A DNA stretch of 64,000 bases, taken from Anodontia alba. Taxonomy: Eukaryota > Mollusca > Bivalvia > Lucinida > Lucinidae. The translations under genes and the position numbers were made by a program. The notes under the pieces are model-generated. The model did no database searches, was not told where the DNA came from, and saw only the letters and a list, made by a program, of their open reading frames with translations. Positions within the stretch are counted from its first letter, which is position 1. The number at the start of each line of letters is the position of its first letter. The stretch lies in assembly GCA_964016985.1 (NCBI GenBank), contig OZ024836.1, forward strand, positions 41,474,803 to 41,538,802. Reading direction: 5' to 3'. Below are positions 45,033 to 56,505 of the stretch, in pieces.

Positions 45033-46009
45033 ATCAAACAGCATTATTAGAAAAAAATAGTCACTGAAGACTGGAGCAGTCTAGCTTCACACCAAACTGG
45101 ACCGAAAGTGTCCAAGACACATTTGTGAAATTCGCAGGTTTACAATTATGCTGTGCATTCTCTAGATTCTGATCAGTGTTGTGCCCTCCGCTAAATTAAT
45201 ATATTAATTGTCTCACTAAGGGGACTGAATACACATATATATATATGCTGTATAAGAAAAGAGGTAACTGGAGGAAATTATTTTGTTTTAGAGAAGAACT
45301 CTTTTCCGAAGGGAGTAAAGCAGATTTGACAGAATTATCTCCTCTGAAAGTATTTCTTATCCCCTTAAGCGGATGTGTATTGCTTCGATTAAGACAGAAA
45401 TAAAACCTGCCTTTGCTATTATTAGACTTCAAAGCAACAACTGATAGATTAATCTCGTTTTGTTTGTCATAAAATGTACAATGTGCTTTTAGATGGACGA
45501 CGAGTAATACATCTTGTTCTTTGGTCGGTTCCCCGTTCGCCCACAGGTCTGAAGAAACTGGAAAAAACAACCTATTTCCCTCAGTGCATATCTTCTGCAA
45601 ATTATGTGTGAATTATTATAAGTTACCGTTTGTATTTAGTCATTTCTTTACCGTTAATATTTTGTCATTTCTGTTACGGGAGTTGTTCTCAAATGGTACC
45701 TTCAAATTTAAATTTAATTTAGAGCTGGTCTTAGTGTGCACTGGCTTTGAGGTTTCCAAAAACTGAAAGGAAGTCCATACACTTTCACGGAAGGTAACCA
45801 TTATAACCGTTCTTTCCTCCATTCTGAAAATCTGAAAAAGATCTACTCTAAATAGAAAAAATGCTACCGTTATGAGCAAATTTCTTCTGTTTAGAGAGGA
45901 GCTCTCTTCAGAAGGGGATCTTTGTGCAGGAATTAAAAGTGAAAATTACAAATGGTGCATTCCCTATAAAACATAATGGCGGAAAATATGACAGTTTACA
46001 TATTTACTT
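45033..46009. other. No gene supported
   Basis: A 134-codon minus-strand frame at 45196-45600 lacks recognisable motifs and ends in a microsatellite-like (TA) stretch; I do not call it. Damaged hairpin relics (AGAGGAGCTCTCTTC) are near 45290 and 45890. Confidence 0.35.
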
Positions 46010-46640
46010 CACTTAGTGTTAAGTGTTGTAAAATATGACTGTTTACAATTTACTTCATCTGGTGTTAACTGCTGTAAAATGATTGTCTACATGTTTACCT
46101 CAGTTAGTGTGTTAAGTGCTCTAAAATGACTGTTTACAATTTACTTCAGCTGGTATTAAATGCTGTAAAATGACTGTTTTACAATTTACTTCAGCTGGTG
46201 TTAAGTGTTGTAAAATTACTGTTTACTTATTTACTCTAGCCGGTAGTAAGTGCTGTAAAATGACTGTTTACATGTTTACTTCAGTTGGTGTTAAGTGCTG
46301 TAAAATTACTGTTTACAATTTACTTCCGCCGGTGTTAAGTGCTGTAAAATGACTGTTTACCATTTTATTTTCGCTGGTGTTAAGTGCTGTAAAATGACTG
46401 TTTACAATTTACCTTCGCTGGTGTTAAGTGCTGTAAAATGACTGTGTTAAGTGCTGTAAAATGACTGTTTACAATTTACTTCCGCTGGTGCTATGTGCTG
46501 TAAAGTGACTGTATTAAGTGCTGTAAAGTGACTGTTTACAATTTACTTCCGCCGGTTTATAAGTGCTGTAAAATGACTGTTTACAATTTACTTTCGCTGG
46601 TGTTAAGTGCTGTAAAATGACTGTGTTAAGTGCTGAAATT
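46010..46640 (+). repeat. 44-bp minisatellite, about 14 units
   Basis: TGACTGTTTACAATTTACTT plus CAGCTGGTGTTAAGTGCTGTAAAA type units, with some short partial units (GTGTTAAGTGCTGTAAAATG alone). Confidence 0.93.
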
Positions 46641-46833
46641 CAGTTAAATATAGTAATTGCATAGGCCAGACACATTTTTGGCTATAAAATTAGTTTTAAG
46701 GTAAATATGTACAAACAGGGTACAGGAAAAGAAATGACACATAAGACGTTGACATTCAAATATCAATTTTTCCATTTAGAATAAAACGCCGAAAGAAAAC
46801 CAAACGTCTTTCGGAAGGATGTCGAAAGTACAG
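46641..46833. mobile_element. Right half of a TA-flanked element
   Basis: ATTGCATAGGCCAGAC through GATGTCGAAAGTACAG then TA matches the right half of 21786-22346. The left end is not visible; the minisatellite takes its place. Confidence 0.75.
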
Positions 46834-47144
46834 TAGTTTATATGCTACTGGTCCTTTGGATTCACTGAATCCATGTTTAGCAATTCTGAAAATATTTTGT
46901 TCATGCACAGACCTAGAAAACTGAGGCTACTATTTTCATTTTAATAGCGTGTCCCTTACATTCGAAGAATTCAAACTTTTCAAAGTTAATCGGAATATTT
47001 ACATCTCAACACAATAAAACATGTTAGGTGTCATATGGCGGCCGTAAAACGTCCCTCCGTACTTCACCATAGTGGAAGTTATTCTTTTTTATTTCCTGTT
47101 GAGCCAGTTCTGACTACTTGAAAATGGAAAATCCTTTACGCCGG
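46834..47144. other. No feature seen
   Basis: No gene or repeat recognised. Confidence 0.4.
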
Positions 47145-47272
47145 TGCTAGTGGATGTATGCAGCCTCGCAAACTATATTGTTACATATGAAGAGACTTGT
47201 TAAAACCGAGTCTCTCTTTTTTGTTCTTTTGTGTGTTCGTTGCTTCCAAAGGCAACCTTTAAGAATTTTATT
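47145..47272. repeat. Dispersed repeat, copy 2
   Basis: Matches 15720-15855 (CGCAAACTATATTG, ATGAAGAGACTTG, AAACCGAGTCTCTC, GGCAACCTTTAAGAATTT). Confidence 0.7.
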
Positions 47273-47344
47273 TCATGTCTCAAATTCTGATGATTCGGAA
47301 TAATTGATATATTTGATTCGCGTCATGTGAATATGTTCCTTTGG

Positions 47345-47412
47345 ACGTATGCGGAGATCGAAGGCCTGGATAAGCCTGCGCATTGCACAGTCTGGTCAGG
47401 ACTTTCGCTGTT
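47345..47412. repeat. GC-rich palindrome, GATCAG family, diverged
   Basis: GCGGAGATCGAAGGCCTGGA faces GGTCAGGACTTTCGCTG around CTGCGCATTGCACAG. Confidence 0.78.
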
Positions 47413-47611
47413 TTATCTGTTGTCTGAAGCTGTGTTTATTCGCGGGTCGGGACGGTTGAAGTAGAATGGTTTGGTACTCACCTCTTGCACATACATCTTC
47501 TCCCTGCTGTCTGCGACTACCGTATTTTGACAGTGGATGTTTGCTCGAAAGGGGATGTGTAATGATTGCCAGCATCTGCACGTTAACATTTCCTTTCAAG
47601 TTTAGGGGTTT

Positions 47612-47890
47612 CATTACGAAAACACGCCTATTCAAATATATAGAAAATTTCACCTCCAAAAACTGAAAATTTTCAGATAAAAAACTCTGATATGTTTCAT
47701 ATTTCTACTCAAAATATAGATTGTGGGTACTCGTTAGAACCGCCTCAAAGAGGCGGTTCTAACGAGTACCCACAATCTATGTTTTTGAGCAGAAATAAGA
47801 AAAATAATGTATACCCCTCTAAACCCCAGTTTTACTATATAAATGTGGGGTTTAAGGGGGTCAAAATTATATAGGCATGTTTTCGTGATG
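47612..47890 (+). mobile_element. MITE family 1, copy d
   Basis: Ends CATTACGAAAACACGCC and GGCATGTTTTCGTGATG; core palindrome 47712-47790 with loop CGCCTCAAAGAGGCG. Confidence 0.93.
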
Positions 47891-48459
47891 GGTGCTACTG
47901 ACGAAGATAAATACGGAAATGTACATATCTGGCACATTGAATTTGGTAAGATTACATTTAATTAATAGATTAATAGAATCACTCGATACAATAGAATTCG
48001 TCTATTGTCACATCGTTAGGTTTTCGTTGGCTGATCTGGATCTTTACTGTTGACATACAAGTAGGCTTCGTAGTCACTTTTTACGTATGCCGCAGCTCAT
48101 CTATATCTCACTGTTTAAAGCAGTTTTCAACATGTTGATTCTTATGTGCAAAGTACTTGTACATTAGATCAGAAAGTTTAACCGCTAAAGCATCAGTGAC
48201 AAATGCAGCAGACGACATCCTGATTTTTCTTCTTTTTTAGAAGACAATTTACATGAAATGCTAACATATCATAATTGGCAAAAAAATTGTACTTGGTGCT
48301 TTAAAATTTAAGCAGCATTGCAGATGCTGGTCGGAGTAAATACTAATTGTACCAGAACCTTTCCTGGAGCACTTGCACTTTTACCTTGTTGTTCTCTGTT
48401 CGTATAACGTATAACGTTTATATATCTGTGTAATGTGTACCCATATATTCCACTATATA
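47891..48459. other. No gene; half of a CAGACGAC element
   Basis: 48205-48262 has CAGCAGACGACATCC and ACATGAAATGCTAAC, one arm of the CAGACGAC family. Nothing else. Confidence 0.4.
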
Positions 48460-48770
48460 TAGTCGAACCTCAACGGCTCGAACATCTTTGGGACGATGGA
48501 AATTGGTTCTAGACATGGGTAGTTTGACCCATTGAGGGAAAATGACAGACCCCTTCCAATCCCCTGGTTAGGAGACAAATTGGAATAGTAGATTGATGTT
48601 TTTTGATCTTCTATAAAATAATGGTATGTCGAGCGTACTCATTAGAATCGCCTCGATGAGGCTATTCTAATGAGTACACACAACATATATTTTCATGATA
48701 AAATAGAAAAAAATTCTAAATTATCCCTAAATGTTTGTTTTCTTGAGCTGTCGGAAAAATTTCCTATAAC

Positions 48771-49055
48771 CATTACGAAAACATGCCTATTCAAATATAT
48801 TGAAAATTTTACAATAAAAAAAAAAAAATGAAAATTTTCAGATAATAAATTCTGATAGTTTTCATATTCCTGCTCAAAACATGGATTGTGGGTACTCGTT
48901 AGAACCGCCTCGACGAGGCGGTTCTAACGAGTACCCACAATCTATGTTTTTGAGCAGAAATAAGAAAAATAATGTATACCCCTGTAAACCCCAGTTTTAC
49001 TATATAAAAGTGGGGTTTAAGGGGGTCAAAGTTATATAGGCGTGTTTTCGTGATG
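48771..49055 (+). mobile_element. MITE family 1, copy e (nested)
   Basis: Ends CATTACGAAAACATGCC and GGCGTGTTTTCGTGATG; core palindrome 48876-48955. Confidence 0.93.
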
Positions 49056-49370
49056 ACTGTAAAAAAATCCCGTAAATTTTACGGTAAATACTGTCAACTG
49101 GCTGCCAGCGCCTTTACCGTATATTTTTACGGGGGCCTATAGAACATTTGCAGGAATTACCTCGAAGGATGGGATAAGGATAAGCTTAAGATACGGTGCG
49201 TTAGCTCACATCCCTACTATGTCCTTTACATTACCTACCTTGCCCTACACTGCCCTACCATGCACAATTATTACTGTAAATAATCTACTGGCGCCCGTAA
49301 AATTTAGGGTACATGTACTGGCAGCCAGTTGCCAGTATTTACCGTGAAATGTACGGGATCTTATTACAGT
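49056..49370. mobile_element. MITE family 5 (ACTGTAAAAAAATCCC), copy 1 (nested)
   Basis: Ends ACTGTAAAAAAATCCCGTAA and ACGGGATCTTATTACAGT; inner pair ACTGGCTGCCAG / CTGGCAGCCAGTTGCCAG. Copy 2 is at 60527-60837 and a fragment near 61552. Confidence 0.9.
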
Positions 49371-49682
49371 GTAGGGAATCAAACACGTGTTCGAATAAGC
49401 CATGGTAAACGAGCCGTCCAGGTTCGAGCTACTGAGGTTCAACTATATAGAAAGTTAAAACACAGGTATGCAGGGGTCTACATTATTAGCCAAATTGTTA
49501 CAATAGTGAACTTTCAAATAAGTTTTTCTAACAACCTTCTATAATGCATAATTCTGTCTTCATTAGCTTGATAATCAAAATATTCCTCATTTCTCATATT
49601 CTATGGCAAGAATCGACATTGCTTACAAAGCTCCAAATAAGATGTGTATCAAAATAAATATGTGTCTACCTTCTTAACAAAA

Positions 49683-49755
49683 AACTTATGCTGAGGTATT
49701 TATTGGAAGAGTCTTTGCGAGGCGCTTCTAATAATATCTACAACATATGCTAAGT
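49683..49755. repeat. Diverged palindrome, GTACTC superfamily
   Basis: ACTTATGCTGAGGTATTTAT then GGAAGAGTCTTTGCGAGGCG then CTTCTAATAATATC and ACATATGCTAAG. Confidence 0.65.
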
Positions 49756-50449
49756 GGAGAAATCAGGAAAATGTCAATAATTTTGGTTACAAATTGACTT
49801 ATCTAGAGTTATGACTTAGACGTGCACTCTTACTGTAGGTATGTTAATGTAATAGTTACAGGAATATTCTGTGTTCTGTCGTATCCTGCTGCCCTGTCCG
49901 CCTTTACCGTCTTTCTTAGTGAAGAAACCACGTGATGACGTGAGTGCCAGTCAAGATGAAAATTAAGTTTTGTCATGCACCTAGCGGAGTCAGGAAATTG
50001 CTCATTTAGTTCTCTATGCGACCATAATGGATATTAATTTTCTAAAGTATATTTACAGACTCTTATTACGGACAATATAAAAGATGTGTTTTGTCATCCC
50101 GGGGGAGCGGACAGCGAAATAACTGTCCTCGACGTTATCCAATTCCGCCAGAAATCGTTTCCCATTTGCATCAATCATTGTTGCAATAACAATATCAAAA
50201 ATTATTTCATTTTCCTCCCAATCACTTGTAATTGCAGTCGTTAAGCCTTATTCAAATAGCTACTGGATGTTGTCACGAAACCCACGTAATGTCGCGCGCA
50301 TTCGGAAATTTATTACTGCGCATGCGTCACGGAATAGCTAAACCAAGAATCAATTGAAATCAACGTAGAGGCTTTTGGTTGATAAGTTTTAGAAGGACGT
50401 TTTTCAGTTATGGAGGTACTACAGAATAACAAATAACTGTCAAGCTTAA
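49756..50449. other. No feature seen
   Basis: A moderately GC-rich patch around 50080-50330 has CATGCGTCACGG but no gene signal. Confidence 0.4.
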
Positions 50450-50625
50450 AATCAAAGCCAGATAAAAACAAACAAAACAAACATAAAAAAGAAACAAAAA
50501 CAAAATAAAAAAAAAGGGGGGGGGGGACACCAACACCAAGAAATCAAAACAAAAGAAATAAAATAAGTTGAAATAAAATAAAATAAAAAAAAAAAAATAA
50601 AAAAATAAAAAAAACATACTACATT
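50450..50625. repeat. A-rich low-complexity tract with a G run
   Basis: AAATAAAATAAAA-like sequence with about 13 G at 50516-50527. The Phe-rich frame on the complement is an artefact. Confidence 0.9.
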
Positions 50626-50749
50626 GTAAGTTGCAACACATGCGTAGTCGCGTTGCCGTCTTAAAATTGAAAATTATACAGGCCTTCATAAGTACAGCGT
50701 ACGTATGAGTGATAACGTAAAAAAGACGCACTACGAGCGTATCTTGTGA

Positions 50750-50870
50750 CATGCGCACCCAACAAAGACTCAGACCAGCTTGCGCGTACGCATTGATTCA
50801 CAGGTGGGCCGGGAAACTGATCCGTTTGCACAGACTGATCCTAGTCTTCGCTGTGTGCGCATTTCCGAAG
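50750..50870. repeat. Long GC-rich palindrome
   Basis: GCGCACCCAACAAAGACTCA and GACCAGCTTGCGCG face ACAGACTGATCCTAGTCTTC and TGTGTGCGC around a longer loop. Confidence 0.8.
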
Positions 50871-51643
50871 ATACACGTTCTCACGTTGCCTCCAATAGAC
50901 TTCATGCCAGAAGAAAAGGAACATTATATCACACAAGAAAAAGGACGTCCCAGGCCAGCTTGTCTAAACCTACAGTTTGTTCATGAATGTTTTTTTCACC
51001 TAGAGATCGATGAATGTTTACTATCGTTGGAAATGTTAGAAGAGTCCACCTAAAATTCGTATTTGGGTAAAACATGGCTAAATATAGCATCTCGGATTTT
51101 TTCGGATATATTCGTGAAGCATTCGGCTATGCCGCAGCAAATATATGGCCTTATTATCACAGGACATCTTAGTGGAAACATTCATAGTCGTCAAAAACCA
51201 GCAAGCAAGATTTGCTATCAGAATCACTATCAGATTAGCAGCCTCATCACCGGTGTCTGAGGTCACGCCCCACCAACCCAAAATGTCTCCCTGTCGCTTG
51301 CCGTATCAGTCTCGTAGGAAAAATAACGAGTGAAAACAATGTTTGTAGAAATTAAATATTCTTTCAAAACAAAGACAATATAGTTTGAGGATGGGTATAA
51401 GAAAACATTTTGCAGGGGCATTACGTCGTTTTATTTGTTGATTTATTTTTTTTATCGTTTTCATGTGTTTTGTTGTGCTATTGTATAGAAATGAACAATC
51501 AGTCTTACAGGGAAAAGTACAGAACATGTTGAGGAAGATCCACCTGTTTGCATGAGAAAATATGGATACATGTATAATACAGCATTCGTCTTGCTTATTT
51601 AGTGGTACCGCCAAGAATACATTTTTTTAGGCTTTGGTATTTC
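50871..51643. other. No feature seen
   Basis: Overlapping open frames on both strands without recognisable protein features. Confidence 0.35.
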
Positions 51644-51921
51644 CATCACGAAAACATGCCTATATAATATTGACCCCCTTAAACCCCACTTTTATATAGT
51701 AAAACTGGGGTTTACAGGGGTATACATTATTTTTCTTATTTCTGCTCAAAACATAGATTGTGGGTACTCGTTAGAACCGCCTCGCCGAGGCGGTTCTAAC
51801 GAGTACCCACAATCTATGTTTTGAGCAGAAATATGAAAAATATCAGAGTTTTTTATCTGAAAATTTTCAGTTTTTTGAGGTGAAATTTTCTATATATTTG
51901 AATAGGCGTGTTTACGTAATG
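51644..51921 (-). mobile_element. MITE family 1, copy f
   Basis: Ends CATCACGAAAACATGCC and GGCGTGTTTACGTAATG; core palindrome 51748-51828. Reverse orientation, like copy a. Confidence 0.93.
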
Positions 51922-52342
51922 CATACAGACTAGTACATTTTACAAATGATATTTAAAGAGAATTTACTTTTTTTCTCCTTTTTTAAAAAAATTTAAACAG
52001 GACCAAAACAATAATAGCAATATTAAACGAACACACATGGAGAAAATGAATAAAAGGAAAAATACTATAAAAAAAAATACGAAAAATGTATGATTAATTT
52101 TAGAGGGTGGAACTCCCGATCCTGAAACTTCTCAACTATGTGTGTTTCCAACAAACTACTTGTAACCAATTGAATTATAACTCAATACAGTTCAAAACGC
52201 GAATAAAAGTGCATACTATCTCATTTTTTTTTTGTAACCACGGGCTTTACCTTGACCCTTGATCAGTCAAATAATAACAGTACATTGACACGACAAAAGC
52301 ATTCACCGATCTATAGTCTTAGATATTTTCTATATCGTATGC
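51922..52342. other. No feature seen
   Basis: A- and T-rich sequence. Confidence 0.4.
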
Positions 52343-52534
52343 ACCCTAAGTATTCGGACAGATGGACCTGTGCAAACAGTGTAGACCCCGATCGTTCTGC
52401 GGCGTCTGATCAGGGTCTACCATGTTTGTCACTCATTCAGCAGTTTGTAGACACATCAGCTGGTAGCATAATAGACTTATTCAAGCTTTTAAGACAATTA
52501 TTTCGAGGACTGATCGTATCTAAATACTTAGGGT
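52343..52534. mobile_element. MITE with ACCCTAAGTATT ends
   Basis: ACCCTAAGTATT at the left faces AATACTTAGGGT at the right. It carries an AAACAGTGTAGA palindrome at 52371-52432. A relative with CCCTAAATA ends is at 63783. Confidence 0.82.
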
Positions 52535-52549
52535 AAATAAGGTTCATAA

Positions 52550-53028
52550 TCCAGGTATTCTGTAAGCGGGAAGTGAAGGCCCTGCTTATCAGCCTTTCAT
52601 TCTGTACACGGGAAGTGAAGGTCCCACTTATCTGCATTTCATTCTGTAAGCGTAAATGAAGGTCCTGCTTATCTGCACTTCATTCTGTAAGCGGGAAGTG
52701 AAGGTCCTACTTATCTGCATTTCATTCTGTAAGCGGGGAATGAAAGTCCTGCTTATCAGCCCTTCATTCTATAAACGGAAAGTGAAAGCCTTGCTTATCA
52801 ACCTTTCATTCTGTACACGGGAAGTGACGGTTCCACTTATCTGCATTTCATTCCGTAAGCGGGAAATGAAGGTCCTGCTTATCTGCCCTTCATTCTGTTA
52901 GCGAGAAGTGAAGGTCCTACTTATCTGAATTTTATTCTGTAAACGGGAATTGAAGGTCCTGCTTATCTGCCCTTCATTCTGTAAGCGGGAAGTAATGATT
53001 CTGCTTATCTGTCCTTCACGTTTTGCTC
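52550..53028 (+). repeat. 42-bp minisatellite, about 11 units
   Basis: CATTCTGTAAGCGGGAAGTG plus AAGGTCCTGCTTATCTGCCCTT type units. The 42-bp period keeps frames open on both strands. Confidence 0.94.
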
Positions 53029-53071
53029 GATCCGTATTAACCCATTTAGCCAAGCAGACCAAAGCAGATAC

Positions 53072-53168
53072 CCGGGCAAACAGTGTAGATCCACATGATG
53101 ACTCATAGCCCATCATGATCTTCACTGTTTGCCATTCTGTTTTTTATTTATTTATTTATTTATTTTTA
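53072..53168. repeat. AAACAGTGTAGA palindrome plus (TTTA)n
   Basis: GGCAAACAGTGTAGATCCAC pairs with TGATCTTCACTGTTTGCC; (TTTA) units follow at 53143-53166. Confidence 0.88.
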
Positions 53169-53384
53169 CTGAAACCCATGTTTTACATTAGTGGACACGT
53201 CCAAGTTCAAGGCTGGTGGAGCCCACTTCAGAAACTTAGATATGAAAAGGTTAAATAAACTTTTTCGCATGCCGACGCTCATGTAGCATATGGCTACAAC
53301 CTGATGCATAATGCGGCCAAGCAGGCTGATCTGGTGCTATGATGTTCGTGTACAATGTACATGATATACAGGATTTCAGTTACA

Positions 53385-53664
53385 CATTACGAAAACACGC
53401 CTATTCAAATATACAGCAAATTTTACCGCCAAAAACTGTAAATTTTCAGATAAAAAACTCAGATATTTTTCATATATCTGCTCAAAACATAGATTGCGGG
53501 TTTTCGTTAGAACCACCTCGGCGAGGCGGTTCTAACGAATACCACAACCGATGTTTTTGAACAGAAATAAAGAAAATTAATGTATACCCCTGTAAACCCC
53601 ATTTTTACTGTATAAAAGTGGGGTTTAAGTGGGGTCAAAACTATATAGGCGTGTTTTCGTGATG
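53385..53664 (+). mobile_element. MITE family 1, copy g
   Basis: Ends CATTACGAAAACACGCC and GGCGTGTTTTCGTGATG; the core is more diverged (GATTGCGGGTTTTCGTTAGA). Confidence 0.92.
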
Positions 53665-53734
53665 CGATAGTCGTATTATACAGAGATTCAGTGGCGTATG
53701 CATGTAATTAACGCTAAGCATGTTAGGTAAAACT

Positions 53735-53900
53735 TTCAGCAGACGACATTTTAAAATATTTGTCTTATTTTTCCCAGAATAATGATTTGACACGTCATGC
53801 AAATTGTCTCCAGAGGAGACTATTCGCATGAAATATCAAATCCTATTTTCTGGGAAAAATAAGAAAATATCATCAATTTATCGACTGATGAATTAGGCCG
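53735..53900. mobile_element. CAGCAGACGAC palindromic MITE, copy 2
   Basis: TTCAGCAGACGACATTTTAA faces TATCGACTGATGAATT; inner pair CATGCAAATTGTCTCC / GGAGACTATTCGCATG. Confidence 0.82.
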
Positions 53901-54152
53901 GAGATAGGTAAAGATTAATATAGGTCTCCAGCAAAATTCAACCTTTTCAAATGTAGTGGAAAACAATGAGGGGCGTCATGTGCGAATTACACATACTGTA
54001 CTGTGCTGATTACATATGAGTGCCATGCAAAACATTTAGTGGTATACTTGGACTGACAATGTCTATATCTCCGCCCAGTTTAATCAGGACAGATCCTGTT
54101 TGCTTACGTAATCATTCAATACCGTATGCGCATGCGTGGGCTGATGTGAACC

Positions 54153-54182
54153 TTCCCCCCCCCCCCCCCCCCCCTTTTTTTT
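54153..54182. repeat. Poly(C) then poly(T)
   Basis: About 20 C followed by about 8 T. Confidence 0.95.
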
Positions 54183-54386
54183 GATAAATGTATGTCACCT
54201 ATTAACTTGGCACGATTAAAGTGCTATAATATTTCTATCCTTTTGGTGCCTAATATTACTGAACACCGCTCTAATATGTGGGTTACGTCAAGCGAAAAAT
54301 GCCTTAGAGGATTCTGCGGATTCACATGATCCTGCACATGCGCAAAGTCTCATCCGGGCATTTACTCTCTATTGAAACATTCTTTT

Positions 54387-54460
54387 TGCGGACAGCGAAG
54401 GCCCTGATCAGACTGCGCGAATGCGCAGACTGATCTGGGCCTTCGCTGTCCGCATATGGC
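54387..54460. repeat. GC-rich palindrome (GCGGACAGCGAAGGCC)
   Basis: TGCGGACAGCGAAGGCCCTG and ATCAGACTGCGCGAATG face GCGCAGACTGATCTGGGCC and TTCGCTGTCCGCA. This is the least diverged member of the family here. Confidence 0.95.
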
Positions 54461-55404
54461 TGAAGACACATTTTCGCACTCCATGACGCCGTCCATATAC
54501 CTTAATACAAGTTAATAATGAAGGCGAAAATGTTAATTCTCTCCACTGGAATCGCCTAGTGCTTTGCTTCGAAAAATAATAAAATTTATCTTCTGTGGAC
54601 ATATAGTCCTGAACAAACAGTGTAGATCCTGATCAGACCTCGCAAAAGTGTTGCCACGCAGACACGCGTGTTCTGGCTCCATGGCAATAAAACGTTTCCG
54701 TATATGTTCCCGCATACGGAAGTATTACGTATATCAGTTCATTTTATACCATTAGTGTTTTTGTTCTCCAATCCTACCAGAGTTGACTCTGTGTTCGGAT
54801 GAATTCATGGAAACAGATAAATTATTGACAAAGCATCGTGATGATAGAATGCCATCAATGTAAATATTTAAAGACTTAATCAGATACGTTTTTTGATGTG
54901 ACAAATATCCTGGCTATAACCCTTAATCATTTCACTCGAATATGCTATTAATTTATGACATATAAAAAAAGTTCCAGCGAACTTTGAAGAGTGAAAAAGA
55001 CATAAATCGCGGATGTGTATCTCAGTCGTAAGCAGTGATTGGGTTGGAAACGTACGCTTAAACTTTTTAGGGTAAGGTTTCAAAATCTAAATTTCAACAA
55101 AGAAAAAAAAAAGAAAAAAAGTCTATAAAAAATAAGAAAAAGTATATAGAAAATAAAATAAAATAAACATTTGCGCCAGCCGTTATGATTAATAAAAAAT
55201 AAGCAGAATAAAAATAGTTTGTAATAAAAACAAGAAGAAAATAGGAACTGCTGGGTACCGATTACTTGAATTGAAAGTGCCCGCTATAATAACTTCATAA
55301 GGAAACGACAGTCGTGATAAAACAGAAAAAAAACGACCATAGGAGGGCAGTAATAAAGGATTTAACTTGAAAAAGAAGAAGTAGGAAAATACTATTCAAC
55401 AGTT
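54461..55404. other. No gene; possible promoter side of the exon at 55405
   Basis: 54611-54642 has the left arm of an AAACAGTGTAGA palindrome. 55100-55240 is A-rich. CTATAATAAC near 55285 could act as a TATA-type site for the following exon, but this is weak. Confidence 0.3.
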
Positions 55405-55473
55405 ATGAATCTAGCAACATTGCTTTACCTTCTTATGTTTGGACATACAGTGAGCAGCTACAGTCCTCTTCAG
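55405..55473 (+). CDS. Putative first coding exon of a secreted protein
   Basis: ATG at 55405 opens 23 codons: MNLATLLYLLMFGHT, then VSSYSPLQ. They end exactly at CAG/GTAAGT (55471-55479), a consensus splice donor, in phase 0. The peptide has a short hydrophobic core followed by small residues (VSS), the pattern of a signal peptide with cleavage near codon 18. No other stretch in this half of the window combines start, hydrophobic leader and donor. Later exons are not identified. One candidate acceptor in the same phase is TTTTTATTGCAG ending at 60151, followed by about 20 open codons (SSQHYAVRLLFEPG) before a repeat. Chance occurrence cannot be excluded. Confidence 0.4.
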
Positions 55474-55514
55474 GTAAGTCGTATTTGACACTTTGCATGC
55501 TCGGTAATCATTTC

Positions 55515-55805
55515 AGCAGACGACATTTTGAAGTATTTTTCTGATTTTTTTTTCTAGAAAATAGGATTTGATATTTTATGCAAATTATCTACTTAGGAAG
55601 TGGAACCTATTAAGTCTAGTTTAACACTATATGCTGTGTAAAAATGTCAGCAAACACACTTTGAAATATTCTACTTATTTTTTTCTAGAAAATAGGCTTT
55701 GATTTGAAATTTCATGCGAACTGTAATTTGCATGAAATGTCAGATCCTATTTTCTGGGGAAAAAAAAGAGGAAATTACCATCAGTTTGTCGTCTACTGAA
55801 TTTGC
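55515..55805. mobile_element. CAGCAGACGAC palindromic MITE, copy 3 (expanded)
   Basis: TTCAGCAGACGACATTTTGA at the left, an internal second start (GTCAGCAAACACACTTTGAA near 55648) and TTGTCGTCTACTGAATTTG at the right. It lies directly after the putative exon donor, so it would be in intron 1. Confidence 0.78.
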
Positions 55806-56287
55806 CCATAGTATGGTCGCCTAAGTGTTAAACGCGTGAGACTTTTCAAGAACTTTTACTCTATTGTACAGCCCCACAACAAGTCTTTAGGCCCAAGGAT
55901 CTGATAATATAATGTTATGATCATTTCTTAAATAAGTTTCTAATAGCAGATAAATAAAAGGACGCTATTAACCCTTGGTACCCGGATGGCAAAATTGGAG
56001 GACAGCGAGTAATTAATGGTTTCCTTAATTTTACCAGAAAACTTGACTTGATATTTAATGCAAATCGTCTACTACATGTACTTGATTAATGCCAAGTTCT
56101 ATTTCAAACGAATTATGCAACAGTTAACATAGTTTATTAAGTAGTTTAGAATACACCAAATTGTCACCATGATAAGCTTTGATATCTGCACCAAGAGGAA
56201 CCTACTCCAATATACGAGCGTGATTGTGTGCGATCACTTCAGATTCATATTGTGCGCTCATAGAATATTCAAGCGTCACGCATATGC
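55806..56287. other. No feature seen
   Basis: A partial CAGACGAC arm may lie near 56030-56080 (TGATATTTAATGCAAATCG). No gene. Confidence 0.35.
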
Positions 56288-56355
56288 TGGTGAACAGTAT
56301 GGCCGCTGATCAGACTGCAGAGAGCCCAAGGCTGACCTGTCAGCACATAGTGTCT
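56288..56355. repeat. GC-rich palindrome, GATCAG family, diverged
   Basis: GTGAACAGTATGGCCGCTGA faces GGCTGACCTGTCAGCAC. Confidence 0.6.
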
Positions 56356-56399
56356 TATGGCGAAAGTTTTATTTACAAGTATTGAGAGTGGTTTACTTA

Positions 56400-56505
56400 A
56401 CCCTTTCAACCCTGTAGACCGCTACGAATACCAATGCAAACAGTGTAGGTTCAAATTAGATGGCTCATAACGAGCCGTCTTATCAGGATGTACACTATTT
56501 GCCCA
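56400..56505. repeat. AAACAGTGTAG palindrome in a CAACCCT element
   Basis: TTAACCCTTTCAACCCTGTA precedes ATGCAAACAGTGTAGGTTCA, which faces GGATGTACACTATTTGCCC. 58733-58880 has similar CAACCCT ends. Confidence 0.75.

Larger units (their letters stand above)
48460..49445 (-). mobile_element. TA-flanked MITE P2, copy 2, carrying two nested MITEs
   Basis: Left end TAGTCGAACCTCAACGGCTC and right end CTACTGAGGTTCAACTA are the P2 ends. Its palindrome is at 48622-48697. Two other MITEs (48771-49055 and 49056-49370) sit back to back at a place where P2 copy 1 is continuous. Without them this copy is about 383 bp against 359 bp for copy 1. Confidence 0.9.

Noticed and set aside
45196..45600. 134-codon minus-strand gene
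   Set aside because: No motif, no splice context, low-complexity C-terminal end; length is within chance for AT-rich DNA with few stops locally.
50408..50758. Phe-rich membrane protein
   Set aside because: Translation of an A-rich low-complexity tract on the complement.
52656..52901. Protein with 14-residue repeats
   Set aside because: Produced by the 42-bp minisatellite; similar frames exist on the other strand.
56400..56425. Telomere-like repeat (TTAACCCTTTCAACCC)
   Set aside because: Only one imperfect instance; it is the end of a MITE-like repeat.
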